The notes: a model not told the origin generated them from the sequence alone. A DNA stretch of 64,000 bases from Bacteriovoracaceae bacterium (GCA_019752535.1 JAIEMA010000035.1:1-64000), one strand, 5' to 3'. Shown: positions 35,166 to 46,145, numbered from the stretch's first letter. Numbers and translations: made by a program.

Positions 35166-36701
35166 CTATCGCTTTTCGCCCACGAGAGCCGCAAGAATTC
35201 TTGGCATCGCGAGGGACTTACCGCGATGAGTGACCGCAGCAGTAAAGGATTGTGTATGGCCATCACAGTTTGTGAATGAGCCGTCTTTTTCAATGGTCGC
35301 TAAACTTGGAAGAACCGCATGGACACGAACGTTGGAAGTTTTGAGTGTTTCAATTTCCTCACGCGAGTAAACGCCAACAAGAATCACATCTTGTCCTTCA
35401 ACTTTTGGCAAACGAGCACGACCTTGACGAATCACGATCACAAGGTCATTGCCGTTGATGTCAGTTGGTGCAAGAGGTGAGAGACCGATGGCTTTGAGGC
35501 CATTCGTGTTTGGTGTTTTATCTGATTGGCGAAGCAAATGATCGAGCGCCTTGTTATCACCAAAGCCAGAGTGATATTTCACCTCTGCGCGATTGGCAAA
35601 TGCGCCTTTGACCAACATGCCTTCTTCAGTGGTCGCATCAGTTCCAAGCACGACGAGAGTCTTCGTTGCAGACTTTACTTTTGCATTCACCACTTGAGAG
35701 GCGGTTTCCCAATTCGTTGAAGCGAGTCTTCCAGAGGCTTGATCATGAACAAGTGGAGAGACGATACGATCAGCGTCAGCATAGGTGTGGTAAGAGAGAC
35801 GTCCTTCATCACACATCCAGTGGCCATTCACTTTCTCATTATAGATAGGCATGTAGCGCTGAACGATTTCTTTGTCGTGATGAACTTCGATGTTGCATCC
35901 CTTCGAGCAGCCGTCACAGAGAGAGGGCTTTTTGTCGAGAAACCATACACGCTTTTCAAAACGGAAATCATTAAACGTAAGAGCTCCCACTGGACAGAAA
36001 TCAGTGAGGCAGCCTTGGTAATCATTAGTGAGTCCCACTTTCTCATCAGTAGCCGCCAGCTCTTTATGCCAGCCGCGATTAAGCATGACGAGATCGTTGG
36101 TTTTAGTGACATCGTCAGTGAAGCGAACACAGCGCTCACAGTGAACACAACGGTTCATGTTCAAAGTCACTTTATCAGAGAGCTTCTTAGTAGTGGCTTC
36201 TTTAAAAACGCGCTTCTCTTCTTTGAAATTAGATTCCTGAGGGCCATATTCAAAAGTGTAGTCTTGAAGTTCACACTCGCCGGCCTTATCACACACAGGA
36301 CAATCAAGTGGGTGATTGGCGAGAAGGAAATCCATCACACCATTGCGAGATTTAAGAACTTTCTCTGATCGAGTATGCACCACCATGCCATCTCCAGCAG
36401 GAGTTGAGCACGAAGTCATCAATTTTGGAGCTTTTTCAACTTCTACTGTGCACATTCTGCATGTCCCAGCGATGGGCATGCCTGGGTGATAGCAATAGCG
36501 AGGAATATCCTCATGCAAATTGTAGCGTTCTGCGACCTGCATGATGGTATCGCCTGGTTTAAACTCATAAGCTTTTCCATCAATTGTGACTTTCGGTAGG
36601 GGCTTAGCTTCTGGGTTTGGATCAGAATGAACCGGCGTCTTGGCCGAAGTGTAATTCAAATCAACCTTAGGCATTGTAATTTCAAATGATGAATTAGACA
36701 T
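35166..36701 (-). CDS. nuoG: NADH-quinone oxidoreductase subunit G, short form
   Basis: Fe-S subunit of the peripheral arm. The N-terminal 2Fe-2S module (CYHPGMPIAGTCRMC), the His/Cys 4Fe-4S motif (HPLDCPVCDKAGECELQDY), CVHCERC with the following cluster cysteines, and CDGCSKGCN are all present. At 511 residues it is much shorter than E. coli NuoG (908), keeping only about 230 residues after the N4-type domain in place of the molybdopterin-like domain. ATG 36701 is chosen; GTG 36710 is possible. It overlaps nuoF by 8 bases. Confidence 0.94.
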   Translation of the reverse strand: MSNSSFEITMPKVDLNYTSAKTPVHSDPNPEAKPLPKVTIDGKAYEFKPGDTIMQVAERYNLHEDIPRYCYHPGMPIAGTCRMCTVEVEKAPKLMTSCSTPAGDGMVVHTRSEKVLKSRNGVMDFLLANHPLDCPVCDKAGECELQDYTFEYGPQESNFKEEKRVFKEATTKKLSDKVTLNMNRCVHCERCVRFTDDVTKTNDLVMLNRGWHKELAATDEKVGLTNDYQGCLTDFCPVGALTFNDFRFEKRVWFLDKKPSLCDGCSKGCNIEVHHDKEIVQRYMPIYNEKVNGHWMCDEGRLSYHTYADADRIVSPLVHDQASGRLASTNWETASQVVNAKVKSATKTLVVLGTDATTEEGMLVKGAFANRAEVKYHSGFGDNKALDHLLRQSDKTPNTNGLKAIGLSPLAPTDINGNDLVIVIRQGRARLPKVEGQDVILVGVYSREEIETLKTSNVRVHAVLPSLATIEKDGSFTNCDGHTQSFTAAVTHRGKSLAMPRILAALVGEKR

Positions 36702-38040
36702 GAGCACCACCCATTTTGTGAGAAACAGATTCTTCGCGGTTTATTCCTTTGAGGCCACCTCTCAGAATAAGTTCTTCGAATTCAGAGCGGAATTTACGAA
36801 CGCTTGAAAGAGCAGGGCCAGTCACAGCATCAGCAAAGGCACAGATTGTTTGTCCGGCCATATTTCCACAAATTTTTGCAATGTAATCGAGATCATCTTG
36901 CGTACCTCCGCCATCGAGAATGCGTTTAAACATTCGAGCTAGCCAGTGTGAACCTTCACGACACTGAGAGCACTGACCACAGGATTCATGCTCATAGAAT
37001 TTAAGCAAAGTATAAGTCGCCTCAGGTATACAGACGGTATCATTCATCACAATGATTCCCCCCGAGCCGGCCATGGTTCCCGCTTTGGCGAGTGAATCAT
37101 AGTCAGTGAGGACGGTGCACTCAGAAGCCTTCAGCATGGGAGCCGAGGCTCCACCAGGAATGACGGCTTTAAGTTTTCCGCCCTTCACACCACCGGCGAT
37201 CTCAATAATTTCATTGATTGAAAGATTCATAGGCAGCTCGTACACACCTGGCTTATGAACGTGGCCGGAGACTCCGATCATGCGAGTTCCACCCGAGCGC
37301 TCGGTGCCCATCTTCGCGTATTTCTCCCACCCTTTATGGAGGATGTAAGGCACAGCTGCAAAAGTCTCCACATTATTCACGCAAGAAGGCATGCCGTAAG
37401 CTCCCACTTGAGCAGGGAAGGGCGGCTTCAAGCGAGGCTCGCCACGTTTACCTTCAAGAGAGTTTAAGAGAGCGGTTTCTTCGCCACAAATATAAGCGCC
37501 GGCCCCTTTGTAGATCACGAGATCAAAGTTGAATCCAGAACCCAGAATATTTTTTCCTAAAAAACCCTTTGCATACGCATCATCGATGGCTTTTTGCATG
37601 AGACGGCATTCTTTAAACCATTCTCCGCGAACATAAATGAAACCTTTATTTGATCCGATGGCATGACCACCAATGATCATGCCTTCGATCATGCGGTGAG
37701 GAGTTTTGGTGAAAATGAGTCGATCTTTAAAAGTTCCTGGCTCACCTTCATCGGCATTACACACAAGATATTTCGGCTTTGGGTTTCCTTGCCCATCCAC
37801 TGGGTTGGGTGGCATGAAAGACCACTTCATTCCAGTAGGAAATCCTGCTCCACCACGGCCACGAAGATTTGATTTTTTCACTTCATCGACAACTTCAGCA
37901 GGCTTCATCTTAAGGGCTTTCTCAAGCGCCTTATAGCCATCTTCATTTTTGATATAAAAATCGATCGTCTCACAACCAGGCTTAGAGACGTTTGGAGTGA
38001 TGACTGGCTCAAAATGCTCATTATTGTACATCATAGCCAC
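36694..38040 (-). CDS. nuoF: NADH-quinone oxidoreductase subunit F
   Basis: NADH- and FMN-binding subunit, 448 residues. The NADH site GRGGAGFPTGMKW (about 60-72), the FMN site GAGAYICGEETALLNSLEG and the N3 cluster cysteines ESCGQCSQCREG with a distal cysteine are visible. It overlaps nuoE by 10 bases. Confidence 0.97.
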   Translation of the reverse strand: MAMMYNNEHFEPVITPNVSKPGCETIDFYIKNEDGYKALEKALKMKPAEVVDEVKKSNLRGRGGAGFPTGMKWSFMPPNPVDGQGNPKPKYLVCNADEGEPGTFKDRLIFTKTPHRMIEGMIIGGHAIGSNKGFIYVRGEWFKECRLMQKAIDDAYAKGFLGKNILGSGFNFDLVIYKGAGAYICGEETALLNSLEGKRGEPRLKPPFPAQVGAYGMPSCVNNVETFAAVPYILHKGWEKYAKMGTERSGGTRMIGVSGHVHKPGVYELPMNLSINEIIEIAGGVKGGKLKAVIPGGASAPMLKASECTVLTDYDSLAKAGTMAGSGGIIVMNDTVCIPEATYTLLKFYEHESCGQCSQCREGSHWLARMFKRILDGGGTQDDLDYIAKICGNMAGQTICAFADAVTGPALSSVRKFRSEFEELILRGGLKGINREESVSHKMGGAHV

Positions 38041-38558
38041 ATTCCTTCTTGGCGAGTGCTTTTCCCGACAACTTTACCAGCAGCGAGATCTTTGGTTGCA
38101 TCGTCGATAATTTTCTCAAGCAGAGCTTCATCGACATTCTCGTAGTAATCTTCATTGAGCATTAATGCAGGAGCTGTTCCACATGAAGCGAGGCACTCGA
38201 CTTGAGTGAGTGTGAATTTTCCGTCTTTAGTTGTCTCGCCATTTTCAACATGGAGTTTTCTCTTAGCACAAGCCACCAGTTTGTCAGCTCCATTGAGCCA
38301 ACATGAAATATTGGTGCAAATTTGTAGATCGACTTGGCCTTGTTTCTCGAGCTTGAACATAGTGTAGAAGCTTGCGACTTCACGCACTTTGGAGAGTGGC
38401 AAGTGAAGGAATTCTCCAATGTCTTTCATGTTGTCGATTGAAACCCACCCATATTCATTTTGCACTTCGTGCAAAGCGGGAATGAGCAAGGCTTGCTCTG
38501 TAGGAAATTGATGGCGAATTCCATCAAGTGTTTTTTTAATTTTTTCAGCTAGTGCCAT
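38031..38558 (-). CDS. nuoE: NADH-quinone oxidoreductase subunit E
   Basis: Thioredoxin-like subunit with the N1a 2Fe-2S cluster. The cysteine pairs are in CTNISCWLNG and VECLASCGTAPAL, after the helical N-terminal domain (ALLIPALHEVQNEYGWVS). Length 175 is normal. Part of the NuoEFG NADH-dehydrogenase module. Confidence 0.96.
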   Translation of the reverse strand: MALAEKIKKTLDGIRHQFPTEQALLIPALHEVQNEYGWVSIDNMKDIGEFLHLPLSKVREVASFYTMFKLEKQGQVDLQICTNISCWLNGADKLVACAKRKLHVENGETTKDGKFTLTQVECLASCGTAPALMLNEDYYENVDEALLEKIIDDATKDLAAGKVVGKSTRQEGMWL

Positions 38559-38572
38559 ATTTCTCTCTCTTC

Positions 38573-39769
38573 TTAGCGGTCTAGCTCACCAGCAATGATA
38601 TTCACACTGCCGAGAGTTGCGACTGCATCAGCGATCTTGTCGCCTTTAATCATTTTTTCGTAAGCCTGAAATTGCATGAGAGATGGACTCTTCACGTGCA
38701 TGCGCCAAGCTTTGGGACCGCCACGGCTCACGAGATAAAATCCGAGCTCTCCGTTTCCACCTTCTACGCAGGTAAAAGTTTCGCCTGCTGGAACATCAAT
38801 TCCTTCCATAAAGATTTTGAAGTGATGAATTAAGACTTCCATCTTGGTGTAGACATCCATCTTTTCTGGAATTTTCACTCTTGAGTCTTCAACCCAAATC
38901 GGGCCAGCAGGGAGTTTTTCAATACATTGTTTCAGAATGAGAGTGGATTGGCGCATCTCTTCCATGCGCACGAGGTAGCGATCGTAAGTGTCTCCATTAG
39001 AGCCAACGGCTACGTCAAATTTGACTTTGTCATAAGCGTAATAAGGACGATCGCGACGAAGATCGATATCTAAGCCCGAAGCACGTGCAACAGGGCCTGT
39101 GACTCCGTAGGCAATCGCGTCCGCGCGCGAGAGCACGCCCACGCCGCGTGTACGGTCGATCCAAATTCTGTTTCCAGTGAGGAGTGCATCGACTTCATCA
39201 AGGGCCTTGGGGAACTCTTGGCAGAATTTTTTTAAACGAGGAATAAAATCTTCAGGTATGTCATAGCTCATGCCACCTATGCGCGCATAGGTTGTCGTCA
39301 GACGCATCCCGCAGGCTGACTCGATCATGGTGTAAACTTCTTCACGCCAGCGGAACAGAAGCCAGAAGCAAGTCATGGCCCCCGCATCAAGAATGTTGGC
39401 AGCTAAGCAGACAAGATGATCAATGATGCGCGAGAGCTCCATCATAATCATACGAACCCACATGCAGCGATCAGTGATCTTGATTCCCATCACGTTCTCG
39501 ACAGTCATGGCGTAGGCGATATTGTTGATAAGTGCAGAACAATAGTTTAAGCGGTCAGTATAAACCATCCACTGATGGTAGGTTTTTTCTTCAGCGAGCT
39601 TTTCTATTGCCCGGTGAAGATAACCGATCTCGCAACTTGCATCCTCAATCACTTCACCGTTGATACGACACATGACTCTCAAAGTTCCATGCATGGCCGG
39701 GTGAGCGGGACCTAAATTGATGAGGACATTAGGGTTATAAAAATCTGCCAAAGGTTGTTTGTTATCCAT
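38573..39769 (-). CDS. nuoD: NADH-quinone oxidoreductase subunit D
   Basis: 49-kDa-type subunit that shapes the quinone cavity with NuoB; 398 residues. Motifs include LGPAHPAMHGTLR near residue 17, GYLHRAIEKLAE at about 47-58, and the C-terminal GSVNIIAGELDR. It is separate from nuoC, unlike the E. coli fusion. Confidence 0.97.
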   Translation of the reverse strand: MDNKQPLADFYNPNVLINLGPAHPAMHGTLRVMCRINGEVIEDASCEIGYLHRAIEKLAEEKTYHQWMVYTDRLNYCSALINNIAYAMTVENVMGIKITDRCMWVRMIMMELSRIIDHLVCLAANILDAGAMTCFWLLFRWREEVYTMIESACGMRLTTTYARIGGMSYDIPEDFIPRLKKFCQEFPKALDEVDALLTGNRIWIDRTRGVGVLSRADAIAYGVTGPVARASGLDIDLRRDRPYYAYDKVKFDVAVGSNGDTYDRYLVRMEEMRQSTLILKQCIEKLPAGPIWVEDSRVKIPEKMDVYTKMEVLIHHFKIFMEGIDVPAGETFTCVEGGNGELGFYLVSRGGPKAWRMHVKSPSLMQFQAYEKMIKGDKIADAVATLGSVNIIAGELDR

Positions 39770-39771
39770 AA

Positions 39772-40353
39772 TTATTTCTCACTCTTTGGTAGAGGTTGGG
39801 CTCCCAAATGAAATGGAATATTGTCTGCAAAAGGCTCGCGCTGTTTGATGGGATACTCTTTACGGAGAGGGTGGCCTGTGAAGCGTTCATCCATCATGAT
39901 TCGGCGTAGGTTTGGATGGCCATCGAACTTGATACCGAACATGTCCCAGACTTCACGCTCAAGCCAATTGGCCGCAGGCCAAATATGAGTAATCGTCGGA
40001 GCGGCTTCACCGTCATCAACAGCTAGCTTTAAGCGAACGCGAACATGTGTCGTCGTTGAGAAGAGATTGTAGACTACGACAAAACGTTTAGGGCCATCGA
40101 CTTTATCTTTGTTATCGTAAGCCGTGAGGCTTGAGAGATAATCTATCATGCAAGCATCATCTTGCTGGAACATCTTAATGAGGGTGATCAGATCTTTACT
40201 ATCGCGCACCCAAATGACTGGCTCGTTGAGTTTGTCGAATTCAAGTTTGCGCCCTTCACTTAATCCACCTTGAAAATATTTGTAATTCAAACGTGAAGCA
40301 AAAACGGCTTGGCGATGAAGAAAGGGAGCGTTTTCAGAATAAGCGTTACCCAT
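39772..40353 (-). CDS. nuoC: NADH-quinone oxidoreductase subunit C
   Basis: 30-kDa-type peripheral subunit, 193 residues. The signature EREVWDMFGIKFDGHPNLRRI is at about residues 131-151, followed by GHPLRKEYP. A good Shine-Dalgarno (AAGGAG) precedes the ATG. It stands 2 bases upstream of nuoD. Confidence 0.96.
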   Translation of the reverse strand: MGNAYSENAPFLHRQAVFASRLNYKYFQGGLSEGRKLEFDKLNEPVIWVRDSKDLITLIKMFQQDDACMIDYLSSLTAYDNKDKVDGPKRFVVVYNLFSTTTHVRVRLKLAVDDGEAAPTITHIWPAANWLEREVWDMFGIKFDGHPNLRRIMMDERFTGHPLRKEYPIKQREPFADNIPFHLGAQPLPKSEK

Positions 40354-40356
40354 GGG

Positions 40357-40950
40357 CTACTCCTTTCTTGTTCCAGGAACGATACCTTCCTGGGTGACAC
40401 GCCAACTAGAGGCGATATCTTTTGTCATTGGCTTGCGATAACTCATCGCGTTCATCGCATCATCTGGAGTTGGTTTTTCAGCAGGGCGTCGCTCGGCTGA
40501 GCCATCAATAATATTTTGCAAATGAATAACAGCATGAATCACGCCTTCAGGAATCGGTGGGCATCCTGGGACGTAAACATCCACCGGCATGATTTCATCA
40601 ATTCCTTGAAGCACTGAGTAAGTATCAAAAATGCCGCCCGAAGATGAGCAGGCACCCATAGCGATAACCCACTTTGGTTCAAGCATTTGGTCATAAATGG
40701 TGCGAAGAACAGGTGCCATTTTTGTAGTGATTGTTCCGGCGACCAAGAGCAAGTCTGCTTGGCGAGGAGAGAAGCGAACGACTTCTGCTCCAAATCTTGA
40801 GAGATCGTAGTGAGAGCCTAAAACGGCCATCATCTCAATTCCACAACAAGAGGTTCCAAAAGGCATAGGCCATAAAGAATTTTTTCGAGCCCATTTGGCA
40901 GCTTCAGAGAGCACCATTGGATAGGCGAAAGCACTTCCATCTTTAGACAT
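40357..40950 (-). CDS. nuoB: NADH-quinone oxidoreductase subunit B
   Basis: Carries the terminal N2 4Fe-4S cluster that reduces quinone. The ligands are the tandem cysteines in [10 protein letters not shown], the cysteine in [11 protein letters not shown] and the one in [10 protein letters not shown]. Length 197. It lies between nuoA and nuoC in the standard order. Confidence 0.97.
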   Translation of the reverse strand: MSKDGSAFAYPMVLSEAAKWARKNSLWPMPFGTSCCGIEMMAVLGSHYDLSRFGAEVVRFSPRQADLLLVAGTITTKMAPVLRTIYDQMLEPKWVIAMGACSSSGGIFDTYSVLQGIDEIMPVDVYVPGCPPIPEGVIHAVIHLQNIIDGSAERRPAEKPTPDDAMNAMSYRKPMTKDIASSWRVTQEGIVPGTRKE

Positions 40951-40953
40951 AAA

Positions 40954-41346
40954 TTAATCCCAGTCAAAAGCGCCGCGAAGGCGCAAATAGATATAACCAC
41001 CAAGCAGAATCATGCTGAAAAGTACAACTTCCCAAACGATGAATCCTCCACTGGTAGCAAGGTAGTTTTTGTAAGTGAGTGTCCATGGATACATAAAGAC
41101 CACTTCTACGTCGAACAAAAGAAAAATCAGAGCGACGAGGTAGTATCTGACAGAGAATTGCTGATGGCCGCTGCCTACATAATCCACTCCACACTCGTAG
41201 GTATCGTCTTTTTTTCGAGTTCTTTCAGTGGGTCTTTGTCCCAAAATTTTATTAATAGTGAGCAATACGGTTGTGAGAATTAAAGCCACTGCAATCATGG
41301 CAATGACAGCAGTATAACTAATGAGCGCAGCACTATCGGCCTGCAT
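40954..41346 (-). CDS. nuoA: NADH-quinone oxidoreductase subunit A
   Basis: First gene of the nuo operon; 130 residues with three membrane helices. The conserved loop cysteine is in YECGVDYVG, and LIFLLFDVEVVFMYPW marks helix 2. GGAG lies five bases before the ATG. Confidence 0.96.
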   Translation of the reverse strand: MQADSAALISYTAVIAMIAVALILTTVLLTINKILGQRPTERTRKKDDTYECGVDYVGSGHQQFSVRYYLVALIFLLFDVEVVFMYPWTLTYKNYLATSGGFIVWEVVLFSMILLGGYIYLRLRGAFDWD

Positions 41347-41378
41347 AAGATCTCCATTTAAAAATTTGGCGAGAAATT

Positions 41379-41406
41379 ATCATAGATAAAAAGGAGCCAC
41401 AATTAA
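41379..41406 (-). promoter_or_regulatory. Candidate promoter for the nuo operon
   Basis: Minus-strand boxes TTAATT (41401-41406) and TATGAT (41379-41384) are spaced 16 bases and would give a leader of about 25 bases before nuoA. The -10 is good and the -35 is weak. Found by eye. Confidence 0.4.
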
Positions 41407-41528
41407 TCAAAGGTGTTTAAGAATTAACAAAAATAAATAATGTGTTGCTGTGTGTTGAAGAAATGATCGATAGTTGAGAAATAGCTTATGTGTTTAAATT
41501 AAAATCTAGCTTTCTTGGCAATTCCAAT

Positions 41529-41558
41529 TTGGCTTCAAAGCTCATTTGATGATAAAAT
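41529..41558 (+). promoter_or_regulatory. Candidate promoter for the nqr operon
   Basis: TTGGCT (41529-41534) and TAAAAT (41553-41558) are spaced 18 bases, about 38 bases before the nqrA start. It fits a sigma-70 promoter. Found by eye. Confidence 0.4.
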
Positions 41559-41595
41559 TTTCATCTAAATTTAATTAATGAATTTGAGGGTTTAA

Positions 41596-42939
41596 ATGAT
41601 CAAAATCAGAAAGGGTCTCGATATACCTATAACAGGTGCTCCGGATCAAAAAATTTCAAGCGGTCCAAAAATTTCTACTGTCGCTATTATGGGCGAAGAC
41701 TATGTGGGAATGAAACCTACACTCCTCGTTAAAGAAGGGGATGCAGTAAAGAAGGGTCAAAAAATTCTCGAGGATAAAAAAACTCCTGGAGTCTTTTTCA
41801 CTTCTCCTGTTTCTGGCGTCATTAAAGAGGTCAATCGTGGTGAGCGACGTGCATTTCAGTCCGTCGTAATCACGAACGCTGGAGATGAGCAGATTCAATT
41901 TGCTCACTTTAAGAGCAAAGCCATCAATGACATCTCTGAAGCCGACGCGAGAGCACTTCTTCAGGAGTCTGGTCTATGGGCCACTCTGCGTACACGTCCT
42001 TTCTCTAAATCTCCTTCAGTTGATGCTAAAACAAATCATATTTTCGTCACTGCGATGGACACTCGTCCGCTTTCGGCTGATGCAGAATTGATTCTGTCTG
42101 AATCGATGAAAGAATTTAAAGCCGGTGTTGAAGTCCTTTCAAAAATGACTGGTACCGTTTTTGTTTGCACGAAACCAGAATCAAAAGTTGATGTGAAAGG
42201 TTTAAAAAACGTTAAGCATGAAACTTTTGCCGGAGCTCATCCTGCGGGTAACGTAGGAACTCATATTCACTATCTTGCCCCTGTTGATTCGAAACATTCT
42301 GTCTGGCACATGAACTATCAAGATTGTATTGCTGTAGGGAAGCTGTTCCTTACAGGTCAGCTCTCAAGTGAGAGAGTGATCTCGATTGCGGGACCAGTGG
42401 CCAGTAAGCCACGTCTTGTTCGCACGATTGTTGGCGCCAATTTGAGCGAGCTCACTCAAGGTGAAGTTCAAGCTGGAGTTGTGGCCCGTGTGATCAGTGG
42501 ATCGATTCTTGGCGGAAGAAAGGCAGCAGGAACAGTGGGCTATCTTGGTCGCTTCCATTTGCAAGTTGCTCTCGTGAAAGAAGATCATTCTCGTGAATTC
42601 TTAGGATGGCATAGTCCAGGCCTAAATAAGTTCTCTCTTAAGAATGTATTCCTCTCTAAACTTATTCCTGGCAAAAAATTTGCTTTCACCACGAATGCTG
42701 CTGGCTCACATCGCTCTATCGTTCCCATTGGATCATACGAAGCGGTTATGCCTGGCGACTTCTTGGCGACACAACTTCTTCGCTTCTTAATGGCAAAAAA
42801 TACAGATCGCGCTGTTGAACTTGGAGCATTGGAGCTTGATGAAGAAGATTTGGCACTCTGTACGTTTGTCGATCCTTGTAAAAATGAATTTGGACCAGTG
42901 TTAAGGGAAACCTTGAACATGATTGAGAAAGAGGGATAA
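41596..42939 (+). CDS. nqrA: Na+-translocating NADH:quinone reductase subunit A
   Basis: Cytoplasmic subunit of the sodium-pumping Na+-NQR, near the quinone site. The 447 residues fit. The N-terminal [17 protein letters not shown] start and [18 protein letters not shown] near residue 213 are characteristic. It opens a complete nqrABCDEF-apbE-nqrM operon. Confidence 0.96.
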   Translation: MIKIRKGLDIPITGAPDQKISSGPKISTVAIMGEDYVGMKPTLLVKEGDAVKKGQKILEDKKTPGVFFTSPVSGVIKEVNRGERRAFQSVVITNAGDEQIQFAHFKSKAINDISEADARALLQESGLWATLRTRPFSKSPSVDAKTNHIFVTAMDTRPLSADAELILSESMKEFKAGVEVLSKMTGTVFVCTKPESKVDVKGLKNVKHETFAGAHPAGNVGTHIHYLAPVDSKHSVWHMNYQDCIAVGKLFLTGQLSSERVISIAGPVASKPRLVRTIVGANLSELTQGEVQAGVVARVISGSILGGRKAAGTVGYLGRFHLQVALVKEDHSREFLGWHSPGLNKFSLKNVFLSKLIPGKKFAFTTNAAGSHRSIVPIGSYEAVMPGDFLATQLLRFLMAKNTDRAVELGALELDEEDLALCTFVDPCKNEFGPVLRETLNMIEKEG

Positions 42940-42941
42940 CC

Positions 42942-44141
42942 ATGAAATTTCTCGAAAATTTTATTGAATCAAAAAAACCTTTATTCGTTAAAGGTGGAAA
43001 ACTCGAAAAGCTCTATCCTCTCTATGAGGCTCTAGACACTTTTGCTTTCACTCCAGCTGATGTCACAAAAACTTCAGCTCACGTGCGTGACAGCATCGAT
43101 CTTAAGCGCACTATGATCACAGTTGTTGTGGCCCTTCTTCCTTGTATCTTGATGGCCGTTTGGAACACAGGTTACCAGGCCAATCTTGTGCTCTCGCAAG
43201 GACAGTTCCAAGCGACAGGGTGGCGCCATGAGATTTTTGCTTCATTGGGCTTTGCTCATGATCCAACAAGTATGATGGCCAACATCGCTTATGGGGCCAT
43301 GTTCTTTGTTCCCGTTTGGCTTGTGTGTAATATCGCAGGTGGATTCTGGGAGGTGTTGTTTGCCTCGATTAGAAAGCATGAAGTGAATGAAGGCTTCTTA
43401 GTCACTGGCTGGCTTCTTCCACTTACACTTTCTCCAACGATTCCTTTATGGCAAGTGGCGATCGGAACCTCTTTTGGTGTCGTGTTTGCGAAGGAAGTAT
43501 TTGGCGGAACAGGAAAAAATATTTTCAATCCTGCTCTTATGTCTCGCGCCTTCTTATTCTTTGCTTACCCTGCACAAATCTCTGGCGACGCTGTGTGGAC
43601 AGCTGTTGATGGTTACACCGGAGCAACTGCTCTCGCGCAAGCCGCTGAAGGCGGAATCGCAAACATTGCTTTCTCATGGAAAGAACTCTTTATCGGAACT
43701 GTTCCGGGCTCAATGGGTGAGACATCGACTCTCGCTTGTTTGTTTGGAGCAGCTTATTTAATTTTCTCTGGCATCGGTTCTTGGAGAATCATGCTGGCTT
43801 GCCTCATTGGTATGGTGGGCATGAGTTTAACTTCCAATGCCATTGGTTCGACCACTAATCCAATGTTTGCTGTGACTCCTCAGTATCACTTAGTCATGGG
43901 CTCGTTTGCCTTTGCAGCGGTCTTTATGGCGACTGATCCAGTTTCAGCGGCTATGACTGATACCGGCCGCTGGATCTACGGGATTTGTATCGGCATGATG
44001 GGAGTCCTTATTCGTGTCGTGAATCCTGCTTATCCTGAAGGTTGGATGCTTGCAGTTCTCTTTATGAATGCTTTTGCTCCGACAATCGATTTCTATGTGA
44101 TTAAAGCGAATATTAAAAGAAGGAAGGCTCGCCATGTCTGA
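42942..44141 (+). CDS. nqrB: Na+-translocating NADH:quinone reductase subunit B
   Basis: Membrane subunit with about ten helices, binding riboflavin and a covalent FMN. The FMN threonine is T229 in DGYTGATAL; the first residue of the usual SGAT motif is Thr instead of Ser. [16 protein letters not shown] and FMATDPVSA are family segments. Length 399. Confidence 0.96.
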   Translation: MKFLENFIESKKPLFVKGGKLEKLYPLYEALDTFAFTPADVTKTSAHVRDSIDLKRTMITVVVALLPCILMAVWNTGYQANLVLSQGQFQATGWRHEIFASLGFAHDPTSMMANIAYGAMFFVPVWLVCNIAGGFWEVLFASIRKHEVNEGFLVTGWLLPLTLSPTIPLWQVAIGTSFGVVFAKEVFGGTGKNIFNPALMSRAFLFFAYPAQISGDAVWTAVDGYTGATALAQAAEGGIANIAFSWKELFIGTVPGSMGETSTLACLFGAAYLIFSGIGSWRIMLACLIGMVGMSLTSNAIGSTTNPMFAVTPQYHLVMGSFAFAAVFMATDPVSAAMTDTGRWIYGICIGMMGVLIRVVNPAYPEGWMLAVLFMNAFAPTIDFYVIKANIKRRKARHV

Positions 44142-44913
44142 AACAGCCGGTAAAACAATTACAGTCGCTGCCGTCTTGTGTGGCGTGTGTTCGGTTTTGG
44201 TCGCTGGCGCTGTTGTGGTGCTAAAGCCAAAGCAAATTATTAATCAAGACCTAGATTTGAAGAAGAACATTCTTATGTCTTCTGGTCTTTATCAAAATGA
44301 TCAAACCATCGATCAGGTTTATCAAGCAAGTGTGACTCCTGTTGTGGTTGATCTCACAACTGGTGAGCAGGTTGCGGATCTTGATGCCACTAAGTTTGAT
44401 CAAGATAAAGCAGATAAAGATCCTCAGTATCTGGTTGAGCTCTCAAAGGAAGATGATAAGGCCGGAATCCGCAGGATCTCTCGCTTACAAAAAGTCTTCT
44501 TGGTAAAGAAAGAAGGTCAGCTCGATCAGATCGTGTTGCATCTTTATGGTAAGGGTCTATGGTCAACGATGAAAGGTTTCCTCGCTGTCGATAAAGACGG
44601 AATGACTGTGAGAGGATTCAATTATTACTCTCACGGTGAAACGCCAGGTCTTGGTGGTGAAGTGGATAATCCTCGCTGGAAAGCCATCTGGCCGGGTAAA
44701 AAACTTTATGACGGTTCAGGAAGCTTCGAGCCTAAAATTGATATTGTTAAAGGCAGTGTGAATCCTCAGAGTGAAGATGCGGCTTATCAAGTCGATGGTC
44801 TCTCTGGTGCAACTCTGACTTCTAACGGGGTAGAGAATACATTCAAGTTTTGGTTTGCAAAAAATGGTTACAGCAACTTTTTGGCGAAAGTCAGAGAAGG
44901 GGTGATCCAGTGA
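44134..44913 (+). CDS. nqrC: Na+-translocating NADH:quinone reductase subunit C
   Basis: Single-helix periplasmic subunit with a covalent FMN on T227 in [21 protein letters not shown] and [15 protein letters not shown] are typical. ApbE, encoded downstream, attaches the flavin. It overlaps nqrB by 8 bases. Length 259. Confidence 0.96.
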   Translation: MSETAGKTITVAAVLCGVCSVLVAGAVVVLKPKQIINQDLDLKKNILMSSGLYQNDQTIDQVYQASVTPVVVDLTTGEQVADLDATKFDQDKADKDPQYLVELSKEDDKAGIRRISRLQKVFLVKKEGQLDQIVLHLYGKGLWSTMKGFLAVDKDGMTVRGFNYYSHGETPGLGGEVDNPRWKAIWPGKKLYDGSGSFEPKIDIVKGSVNPQSEDAAYQVDGLSGATLTSNGVENTFKFWFAKNGYSNFLAKVREGVIQ

Positions 44914-45527
44914 AAACAAAAGAACTCTTATTAGACCCTATTGTAAAAAATAATCCCATCGCCCTCCAAGTTTTGGGTATCTGTTCAGCTCTGGCAGTGA
45001 CTTCACAAATGAAGCAAGCCCTCATTATGGGACTAGCTGTTTCGTTGGTGACAGGCGTTTCTTCGGCGATGGTTTCTGTCATGAGAAACTTCATTCCGAA
45101 TAGTATTCGTATCATCGTCCAGATGACGATTATTGCTTCTGCCGTTATTGTCGCTGATCAGCTTCTAAAAGCTTATGTTTACGATGTCGCTAAGCAGATG
45201 TCTGTTTATGTCGGTTTGATTATTACGAACTGTATTGTGATGGGACGAACTGAAGGTTTTGCGATGAAGAATAAACCCTTCGCAAGCTTCATCGATGGCA
45301 TCGGTAACGGTTTAGGTTACACATGCATGCTTTTGGCCGTGGCTTTCATTCGCGAGCTCTTTGGTTCTGGTAAACTTTTTGGTTACTCTGTTCTCCCTCT
45401 TACAACTGAAGGTGGATGGTATCAGTCAAATGGTCTACTTTTGCTCCCAGCTTGTTCATTCTTTATTATCGGTTGCATGATTTGGCTTCTCCGCACGTTC
45501 CGCCCAGAACAAGTGGAAAAGGAATAA
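44910..45527 (+). CDS. nqrD: Na+-translocating NADH:quinone reductase subunit D
   Basis: Six-helix membrane subunit of 205 residues, homologous to NqrE; the pair binds a 2Fe-2S cluster in the membrane. The cysteine segment is in [20 protein letters not shown] 44910 is chosen because it overlaps the nqrC stop (GTGA) and gives the family start KTKELLLDP; the frame is open back to 44850. Confidence 0.95.
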   Translation: MKTKELLLDPIVKNNPIALQVLGICSALAVTSQMKQALIMGLAVSLVTGVSSAMVSVMRNFIPNSIRIIVQMTIIASAVIVADQLLKAYVYDVAKQMSVYVGLIITNCIVMGRTEGFAMKNKPFASFIDGIGNGLGYTCMLLAVAFIRELFGSGKLFGYSVLPLTTEGGWYQSNGLLLLPACSFFIIGCMIWLLRTFRPEQVEKE

Positions 45528-45536
45528 GAGGAATTT

Positions 45537-46145
45537 ATGGAAGATCTACTCAGTTTATTTGTTAAGTCGATTTTCGTTGAGAACATGGCCCTCGCTTTCC
45601 TTTTGGGAATGTGTACCTTTCTCGCGGTTTCTAAAAAAGTTGATACGGCCATGGGACTTGGGATTGCTGTGACATTTGTTCAGGCGATCACAGTTCCAGC
45701 TAACAACTTAGTGTATAACCACCTTCTTCGTGCAGGCGCACTTTCATGGGCCGGCTATCCAGATGTAGACCTCTCTTTCTTGGGTCTCATTTCGTATATC
45801 GGAGTCGTGGCAGCGATCGTTCAAATCCTCGAGATGTTCCTCGATAAATTTGTACCAAGTCTCTACAACGCTCTTGGAATCTTCCTTCCCTTGATCACAG
45901 TGAACTGTGCCATCATGGGTGGATCACTCTTTATGGTTGAGCGTGATTATAATTTCTCACAATCAGTTGTTTATGGAGTGGGCTCTGGCGCAGGATGGGC
46001 ATTGGCCATCGTGGCCCTGGCCGGCATCCGCGAAAAGATGAATTATTCAGACGTTCCTGCAGGCCTTAAGGGTCTGGGAATTACCTTTATTACTGGCGGA
46101 CTCATGGCAATCGTGTTCATGGCTTTCGCTGGTATCCAACTCTAG
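45537..46145 (+). CDS. nqrE: Na+-translocating NADH:quinone reductase subunit E
   Basis: Six-helix membrane subunit of 202 residues. The family start [28 protein letters not shown] carries one cluster cysteine and [15 protein letters not shown] the other. It lies between nqrD and nqrF. Confidence 0.96.
   Translation: MEDLLSLFVKSIFVENMALAFLLGMCTFLAVSKKVDTAMGLGIAVTFVQAITVPANNLVYNHLLRAGALSWAGYPDVDLSFLGLISYIGVVAAIVQILEMFLDKFVPSLYNALGIFLPLITVNCAIMGGSLFMVERDYNFSQSVVYGVGSGAGWALAIVALAGIREKMNYSDVPAGLKGLGITFITGGLMAIVFMAFAGIQL

Larger units (their letters stand above)
41347..41595. promoter_or_regulatory. Divergent nuo-nqr control region
   Basis: This 249-base AT-rich spacer holds the start signals of both respiratory operons. 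No open frame, hairpin or clear repeated operator was seen in it apart from the two candidate promoters listed separately. Shared regulator binding here could couple the two operons; no recognised site is visible. Confidence 0.6.

Noticed and set aside
41347-41595. AT-rich spacer as a replication origin
   Set aside because: No DnaA-box cluster or dnaA/dnaN/rnpA neighbours are seen; it is explained as a divergent promoter region.
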